A stretch of DNA of 11,691 nt. Origin: Betaproteobacteria bacterium (GTDB lineage: Bacteria; Pseudomonadota; Gammaproteobacteria; Burkholderiales; Casimicrobiaceae). Below the pieces are notes generated by a model. The model was not told where the DNA came from. It was given only the letters and a program-made list of their open reading frames with translations, and searched no databases. The stretch lies in NCBI GenBank assembly GCA_005883655.1, contig VBDA01000432.1, forward strand, positions 1-11,691, written 5' to 3'. The position numbers were made by a program, and so were the translations under genes. This document shows, one piece after another, positions 6,452-11,691 of the stretch (position 1 is its first letter; the number at the start of each line of letters is the position of its first letter).

Positions 6452-7125
6452 CTACGACGATCCGAATTGCATCAGAGTTTGCGCGTAAGCAGGCGCCGTC
6501 GGCTCATGCATGAAATACACATGGATTTCGCGCCATGACGTGGCCTCGAGCTTGTGCGCCCACTGTTTGAGATCGTCGTCCGAATACGTTTCGAGTCGAA
6601 GCCGGACGTAGCCCCAGGGGGCCGTTTCCACCAGAGGCGGCGGCGCGTTGTCTTCTCGCTCGGAAAGGCACAGCGCCGCTCCGGCTCCCTTGAGCGCGTC
6701 GTAGACATCGTCCGCGAACCAGCTATCGTTGCGAAATTCGAACGCTGCGCCGTGGTCGCCGGGTATTTCAGGTTCGGCGGCAGCTGAAACAGCACCGCAC
6801 CGCGCTTGGCGCCCAGCGCGGCAAGGTTCCGGTACAGAAAATCGACCGAATCGGCAACCGCCTCCACTTTGAGTCGCGCCATGTGAGTGATCCGCCGCGA
6901 TGCCTTGATCGCGAACCGGAAGCCCTCCGGCGTCAAGCTGGCCCAGTTCTCGAGCATGGCGGTGTTGGGCATTCGATAGAAGGTGTTATTGATCTCGACT
7001 GTCGGTAGGCGCTCGGCGTAATAGGCCAGCATCTCCTCCGGCTTGATCTTGTCCGGGTAGAAGTTCCCCTTCCATTCCTTGAAGGAATAGCCGCTCGCAC
7101 CTGCCAGGAGCCTCGAAGTTGTCAC
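6452..7125 (-). pseudogene. DUF72 (YecE-like) gene broken by a frameshifting lesion
   Basis: The first 120 or so residues match DUF72: LAGASGYSFKEWKGNFYP, then VEINNTFYRMP (43-53), WASLTPEGFRFAIKASRRITH, and VLFQLPPNLK (111-120). After about 6766 the frame degenerates into Arg/Ser-rich sequence and ends at 6472. Shifting frame from about 6757 restores the missing half: DHGAAFEFRNDSWF, ALCLSEREDN, TAPWGYVRLRLETYSDDDLKQW and HVYFMHEPTAPAYA, ending at a TAG at 6452-6454. Only about 222 residues are recovered, and the helix normally present between LPPNLK and the EFR block is missing. The lesion therefore looks like a deletion of several tens of bases that is not a multiple of three, not a single-base slip. 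DUF72 function is unknown. The start is GTG at 7125 with GAGAGGAA at 7133-7140. It diverges from ligD with a 35-base gap. An assembly error could also explain it. Confidence 0.85.
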
Positions 7126-7160
7126 GTGTGCATTCCTCTCTTTGTCCCTAGAATTCCGGC

Positions 7161-9869
7161 ATGGCGAAAAACAATCTCACCGAATACTCCGCCAAGCGCA
7201 CCTTTGCGGCCACACCCGAGCCGGCGCCGGCGTTGCCCGCGGCCGGGAGCGGGCCGCTGCTGTTCGTCGTCCAGCAGCATGCAGCCCGGCAACTGCACTA
7301 TGACTTCCGGCTCGAATGCGAAGGCGTCCTCAAGTCCTGGGCGGTTCCCAAGGGTCCGGCGCTCGATCCTGGTGAAAAGCGGCTCGCCGTACACGTCGAG
7401 GATCACCCTTATGACTATGCCTCGTTCGAGGGCGTGATTCCACCCGGGCAATACGGCGCGGGCGAAGTGATCGTCTGGGATTGCGGCGTCTACTCCCCCG
7501 ACGAGGGCGGCGAGACTTGGTTCCACGACCGTGGGCAGGCGGAGCGACAGGTGATGGAAGGCCTCGAAAAAGGCAAGTTGAGCATCCTTCTGCGCGGCGA
7601 GAAACTGAAGGGCTCCTTCGCACTGGTGCGCACCAAGGACAAGAAGCAGTGGCTTCTGATCAAGCACAAGGACCGGTTCGCCGCTGCCGCCGCTATCGTC
7701 GATGTCACCGCGCAGAACCGCTCGGTTCTGTCCGGGTTGGCGGTCGCGGACCTCAAGGTCGTCCCTGCGCACCGCATTCCCGCCTCACGGCTCGTTCCAT
7801 CGGGCAAGTTCGAAGCGATGCCGGCCACGCTCGCCCCCATGCTCGCCGAAACGGGCGACTTCCCCTTCAATCGCGCGGACTGGATATGGGAGCCCAAGCT
7901 CGACGGCTATCGGGTACTTGCGTTCATCGACGAGCACGGGGTCAAGCTGCGTTCGCGGAAGGGACTCGAGCTTTCGTCCAAGTTCCCGCGGCTTGCCGCC
8001 GAGCTGGGCAGGCAGGATGCGAGAGGCATGATCCTGGACGGCGAGCTGGTGGCGTTCGACGCAAACATCAAACCGTCCTTCGCGGCGCTTCAAGACCGCG
8101 CCCAGTTGAAGACCGAGCGCGAAATCGCTGCGGCCGACGAGCACGTGCCAGTGGTCTTTTTCTGCTTCGACCTGCTCTATTTCGCCGGAATCGATTTGCG
8201 CCAATCGGCGTACCGCGATCGGCGGCGCTATCTTGCCCAGTGCCTGCTGCCTTCCCCCCGCGTGCAGCTCGTGCATGCGTCGGAAGACGGGATGGCATTG
8301 CAGACAGCGGCGATTGCCAACGGCTTCGAGGGCGTGATCGGCAAGCGCAAGGAAAGCCGCTACGAAAGCGGCCGCCGCTCGACGTCGTGGCTGAAGGTCA
8401 AGCCCACGCATAGTGCGGACTTCGTTGTCGGCGGGTATAGCCGGGGAAAGGGCTCGCGTGCCTCGCTCGGCGCGCTCCTCGTCGGTTACTGGGACAGTGG
8501 TAAGTCGAGGGGCAAGCTGCGTTACGCCTCGCACGTCGGCTCCGGCTTCGACGAGCGCACGCTCGTGCAAGTGAAGGCGCGGTTGGATCCGCTGCAAAGA
8601 AAGAGCTGCCCGTTCGTCGAAGAGCCGGAGCTCAATGCACCGACGACCTGGGTCGAGCCCGAAACCGTCGCCGAAGTGCGTTTTCACAGCTGGACCGAGG
8701 ACGGCGCGCTGCGTGCGCCGGTGTTCCTGCGGTTGCGCGACGACGTCGATCCGAAAGCGGTGCGGCGCACCGAAGTCGGCCCGACTCGGCAGGCGACTTC
8801 TCCGTCTGGCGGCGGCCCGGTCGACGAAGTCGTGGCGCAACTCGAAAACACAAGGCCAGCGTTCACGATCGCGGTGGGCCCGCATCGCATCCGCCTGACC
8901 CACCTCGATCGCGTCTACTGGCCGGCGGATGCGGCGCTGCAACAACCTGCGCTGACCAAGCGCGATCTGCTGCGCTACTTCGCCCAGGTCTCACCCTTCA
9001 TCCTGCCGCATCTGGCTGATCGCCCGCTGACCATGATCCGCATGCCGGACGGCATCCGCGGGCAGCGATTCTTCCAGAAGCACTGGGAGCAGGAGCGGCC
9101 GGCGTTTGTCGAGACCATCACGGTATTCTCGGGTCACAAGGACGAGCATCACCAGTATCTGCTGTGCAACAACCTGCCGACGCTGTTGTGGCTGGCGCAG
9201 TCCGGGACGCTCGAATTTCACGTCTGGCATTCGCGCGCCAGCCCCGCATCCGACTCGCCCGTAAGAAGCACCGATTACGCCACTTCGCTGGCGACGCTGG
9301 AGGGCTCGATACTCAACTATCCCGACTACGTGCTATTCGACATCGATCCTTACATCTAGCCCGGTGGCGAACCCGAGCTCAACACGACCGCCTTCGAGAA
9401 GGGCAAGGAGGTGGCATTCTGGCTGCGCGAGCTCCTGCTCAGCATGTCGCTCGAGCCCATCGTCAAGACCTCGGGTAAGACCGGCCTGCACGTGTTCGTG
9501 CCGATCCGGCGCACCATCGATTTCGATGCGGCGCGGCACGTGTCCGAGCTGGTGGGCAGGCACCTGATGCGCCTGCACCCCAAGGACATCACCCTGGAGT
9601 GGAGCGTGCCCAAGCGGACAGGCAAAATCTTCATGGATTACAATATGAACGTTCGCGGCAAGACGCTGAACGTCGCCTATTCGCCGCGAGGCGAACCCGG
9701 GGCGCCGGTGTCGATGCCCTTGACCTGGGAAGAGCTCGCAGGCGCGCATCCGCTCGATTTCAGAATCACCAACGCGGCGCAGCGCCTGTCAGAGACGGGC
9801 GATCGATGGCGCGACGCCCTGAGCCGCAAGCAGAGCCTTGAGAGCGCGTTAAAGCTCGTCAAGGCCTGA
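7161..9869 (+). pseudogene. ligD: LigD, multifunctional ATP-dependent DNA ligase for NHEJ, interrupted by an in-frame TAG
   Basis: Domain order is PE-LIG-POL, as in Pseudomonas LigD. PE (about 1-170) shows VVQQHAARQLHYDFRLE (H40, H46, D48) and HVEDHPYDY. LIG (about 220-540) has the nucleotidylated Lys K246 in WEPKLDGYR, then GVIGKRKESRYESG and SWLKVK. POL (from about 575) shows RVYWPADA, HVWHSRA and the metal-binding DxD (D727, D729) in LFDIDP. The frame then hits TAG at 9357-9359 and continues unbroken for 170 codons of clear POL sequence (GGEPELN, KTSGKTGLHVFVPI, EWSVPKRTGKIFMDYN) to the stop at 9867-9869. The residues expected between DPYI and GGEPELN (a short YSG-x-E stretch in relatives I recall) are absent, suggesting a small in-frame deletion whose junction made the TAG. 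A 732-residue product would keep PE and ligase but lose most of POL. Ku follows after 19 bases. Confidence 0.88.
9357..9359 (+). other. In-frame amber codon inside the LigD polymerase domain
   Basis: The TAG is in the same frame as both flanking LigD segments, so no frameshift is involved. It directly follows FDIDPYI and precedes PGGEPELN. It is the only interruption seen in 903 codons. Confidence 0.9.
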
Positions 9870-9874
9870 ACAAC

Positions 9875-9886
9875 GAGGGAGGAAGG
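9875..9886 (+). promoter_or_regulatory. Purine-rich Shine-Dalgarno for ku
   Basis: GAGGGAGGAAGG lies two bases before the ATG at 9889, in the 19-base gap after ligD. Its GGAGG core gives suitable spacing of about six bases. Ku can therefore be initiated independently of ligD translation, which matters given the premature stop. Confidence 0.7.
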
Positions 9887-9888
9887 AC

Positions 9889-10788
9889 ATGGCTGCACGA
9901 TCGATAGCATCGTTGACGGTTTCGTTCGGGCTGGTGTCGATACCGGTGAAACTCTTTTCGGCCACCGAGGCCAGCCGCGCAATCTCCTTCAATCTGCTGC
10001 ACAAGGGCTGCGGGTCGCGCTTGAAGCAGCAGTACATCTGCATCAAGGAGGAAGTGCCGGTCGTGCGCGAGGACATGGTCAAAGGCTATGAATTCGCCAA
10101 GGACCAGTACGTGATGTTCACGCCCGAGGAGCTGAAGGCGATGGAGGAGGCGGGCACCCACATGGCCGAGATCACCGAATTCGTGCCGATCGAGGCGGTC
10201 GACCCGGTTTACTTCGACAAGGCGTACTATCTCGCGCCGGACAAGGGCGGCGCCAAGCCTTTCGCGCTCCTCGCGAGCGCATTGCGCGAGTCAAAGCGCT
10301 GCGCGCTCGGGCGCTGGGCCGCGCGTGGCAAGCAGTACATCGTAATGATCCGTCCGGTCGAAGAGGGCCTCGTCATGCAGCAGCTCCTCTACGCCGGCGA
10401 AGTGCGGTCGATCAAGGACATCGAGATCCCGAAGACCGAGGTGAAGGCGGCCGAGCTCAAGCTGGCGAAGATGCTGATCGAGCAGCAGGCGTCCGACACC
10501 TTCGATCCCGCCGTGTACACCGATGAGGTGAGCGCTCGCATCGAGGCGGCGGTGCAGAAGAAAGTCGAGGGCCAGGAGATCACCTTGGCCGAGGCGCCCG
10601 AAGGCGGCGGCGCTCAGGTCATCGATCTCATGGAAGCGCTGCGCGCCAGCCTCGAAAAGAAAGCGGCGGCACCGTCCAAGGCGCGCGAGCCGCAAGCTGA
10701 AGCGCGCAAGCCGCCCAAGCGGGCGCAGGAGACTCCCGCCGCCGCCGTGGCGCCAGCGGCGCGCAAGCGTGTCAAGAACAAGGCTTAG
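9889..10788 (+). CDS. ku: Ku, DNA double-strand-break end-binding protein (bacterial NHEJ)
   Basis: A 299-residue bacterial Ku. The homodimer ring encircles broken DNA ends and recruits LigD. The family start SIASLTVSFGLVSIPVKLFSAT (5-26) is present, followed by FNLLHKGCGSRLKQQYIC (34-51), VKGYEF, YFDKAYYLAPDKGGAKPFALL (108-128) and GKQYIVMIRPVEEGLVMQQLLYAGEVR (147-173). Near the C-terminus QVIDLMEALRASLEKK (243-258) is the conserved minimal C-terminal segment implicated in LigD contact. A Lys/Arg/Ala/Pro-rich tail (about 259-299) follows, an extension known in some bacterial Kus to bind DNA. The Ku core looks intact and has no visible lesion, unlike ligD. The downstream MerR/TPR gene begins 19 bases after its stop. 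Confidence 0.95.
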   Translation: MAARSIASLTVSFGLVSIPVKLFSATEASRAISFNLLHKGCGSRLKQQYICIKEEVPVVREDMVKGYEFAKDQYVMFTPEELKAMEEAGTHMAEITEFVPIEAVDPVYFDKAYYLAPDKGGAKPFALLASALRESKRCALGRWAARGKQYIVMIRPVEEGLVMQQLLYAGEVRSIKDIEIPKTEVKAAELKLAKMLIEQQASDTFDPAVYTDEVSARIEAAVQKKVEGQEITLAEAPEGGGAQVIDLMEALRASLEKKAAAPSKAREPQAEARKPPKRAQETPAAAVAPAARKRVKNKA

Positions 10789-10807
10789 CACGCAAAGCAG
10801 CGCTTCG

Positions 10808-11632
10808 ATGCATCCGTACGGCGTCGGCGACGTCGAGAAGCTGCTTCACCTGCCGCGCAGCACGATTCGGGCGTTGATCGCCGCCGGATTCGTGTCGCCC
10901 GCACGCGGGCCCCGCAACGCGTGGCTTTTTTCCTTCCAGGACCTGATCGTGCTGCGCACCGCCCAGGCGCTAGCCGACGCAAAGGTGCCGCCAAGGCGGA
11001 TCACGAAATCGGTGAGAGAGCTTCGCCGCCACCTTCCGGATGCCATGCCGCTTTCAGGCTTGAGCATTTGCGCGGTCGCCGACCGCGTCGTCATCCGCGA
11101 AGGCGGGCGCCGCTGGCAAGCGGAGTCAGGGCAGTACCTGCTCGCGTTCGAGGGCGATCCCGCAGACGGCTCCCTGAGCGTGATCGAGCAGAAGAGGGTG
11201 GCCGAGGCGCCGAGCGGCGCGGAGGAGTGGTTCGACAAGGGCGCAGCCCTGGAGCGAGATGACCTCGAAGGCGCGCTAGGCGCATACGAGCGAGCCATCG
11301 CCATCGATCCGGCGTTTCTCGATGCCCACATCAACCTGGGACGGCTCTTGCACGAAGGCGGGCGCCTTGCGAAGGCCGAGCAGGTCTATCGCGCCGCGAT
11401 CAAGGCGTGTGGAAGCGATCCGTTGCTGCTCTACAACCTGGGCGTGCTCCTCGAAGACATGGATCGCAAGACGCAGGCGATGGAAGCCTACGAGGCCGCG
11501 CTGCGCAGTGACCCCGGTCTGGCGGATTGCCACTACAACCTGGCGCTGCTCTACCAGCAGCTCGCGAAGCCAAAGGAGGCCATCCGACACATGTCGCGGT
11601 ATCGGGCGCTGATGGAGGCCCGATCGAAATAA
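10808..11632 (+). CDS. MerR-type HTH and TPR repeat fusion protein, next to ku
   Basis: A 274-residue protein. An N-terminal MerR-like winged helix-turn-helix (about 3-75) reads YGVGDVEKLLHLPRSTIRALIAAGFVSP, with FSFQDLIVLRTAQALADAKVPPRRI. A variable middle (80-135) follows. At least three TPR units follow: WFDKGAALE...ALGAYERAIAIDP (about 138-168), HINLGRLL...AEQVYRAAIKACGSDP (174-205) and LYNLGVLL...AMEAYEAALRSDP (208-236), plus a final partial unit (240-270). It would bind DNA and partner proteins in the cytoplasm. The ATG at 10808 gives the compact HTH start; a GTG at 10769 would overlap the ku end. The ribosome site is weak. Co-orientation and close spacing suggest it belongs to the ligD-ku operon, but its role as regulator of repair genes is an inference. 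No ligand is known. Confidence 0.82.
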   Translation: MHPYGVGDVEKLLHLPRSTIRALIAAGFVSPARGPRNAWLFSFQDLIVLRTAQALADAKVPPRRITKSVRELRRHLPDAMPLSGLSICAVADRVVIREGGRRWQAESGQYLLAFEGDPADGSLSVIEQKRVAEAPSGAEEWFDKGAALERDDLEGALGAYERAIAIDPAFLDAHINLGRLLHEGGRLAKAEQVYRAAIKACGSDPLLLYNLGVLLEDMDRKTQAMEAYEAALRSDPGLADCHYNLALLYQQLAKPKEAIRHMSRYRALMEARSK

Positions 11633-11691
11633 CGAGACTTATCTGTTCGAATCCGGCCAGATCGGATGGGGGCCTTGAATACAGATCCGGA

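Noticed and set aside
7785..8945. 386-residue minus-strand open frame
   Set aside because: Antisense to the LigD ligase domain, whose motifs are unmistakable; the minus frame has a biased composition and no domain.
9357..9359. Programmed readthrough or non-standard amino acid at the TAG
   Set aside because: No pyrrolysine genes or stimulator are visible, and the missing residues on the downstream side fit a deletion better.
9411..9869. Separate gene for the C-terminal LigD part, starting at GTG 9411
   Set aside because: It would begin in the middle of POL homology with no ribosome site, and the same frame already continues from upstream; it is the remainder of ligD.

Overview
The window is GC-rich and densely coded, and looks like the chromosome of a heterotrophic proteobacterium, most likely a betaproteobacterium of the Burkholderiales type. 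The pointers are a Bug-family (TctC-type) periplasmic receptor, a meta-cleavage-type lactonase in a catabolic cluster, and a Pseudomonas-type LigD with PE-LIG-POL domain order next to ku. No rRNA, tRNA, CRISPR array, insertion sequence or phage gene was seen, and no gene-free stretch exceeds 300 bases.

Layout. (1) 1-425, plus strand: the end of a single-domain response regulator that probably starts left of the window. (2) 504-2201, minus strand: three tightly packed genes, in transcription order a secreted propeller-like protein, a pterin-4a-carbinolamine dehydratase (stop and start overlap as TGATG) and a YajD-type HNH nuclease. (3) 2409-6309, plus strand: a five-gene catabolic cluster made of a LigI-like 2-pyrone-4,6-dicarboxylate lactonase (amidohydrolase_2), an NAD(P)-dependent SDR, an orphan Bug receptor, a carboxymuconolactone-decarboxylase-like protein (ATGA overlap) and a dimeric alpha/beta-barrel protein. 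(4) 6452-7125, minus strand: a DUF72 (YecE-like) gene broken by a frameshifting lesion. (5) 7161-11632, plus strand: an NHEJ repair locus of ligD, ku and a MerR-HTH/TPR fusion gene. ligD carries an in-frame TAG inside its polymerase domain.

How they work together. The cluster in (3) looks like uptake and breakdown of an organic acid, probably aromatic-derived: the Bug protein would bind the acid in the periplasm, the SDR would oxidise an intermediate, and the lactonase would open a pyrone or lactone ring. The last two proteins would act on small cyclic or lactone intermediates. The substrate cannot be read from the sequence. In (5), Ku would hold broken DNA ends and recruit LigD. As written, LigD makes PE and ligase domains but stops just after the polymerase DxD motif, so end filling should be lost unless the TAG is a sequence or assembly error. 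The MerR/TPR protein downstream is a candidate regulator or accessory factor.

The most notable points are the two coding lesions (DUF72 and ligD) about 2.6 kb apart around the repair locus, the MerR-TPR partner of ku, and the uncharacterised catabolic operon. I found no clear case of a wholly new system.
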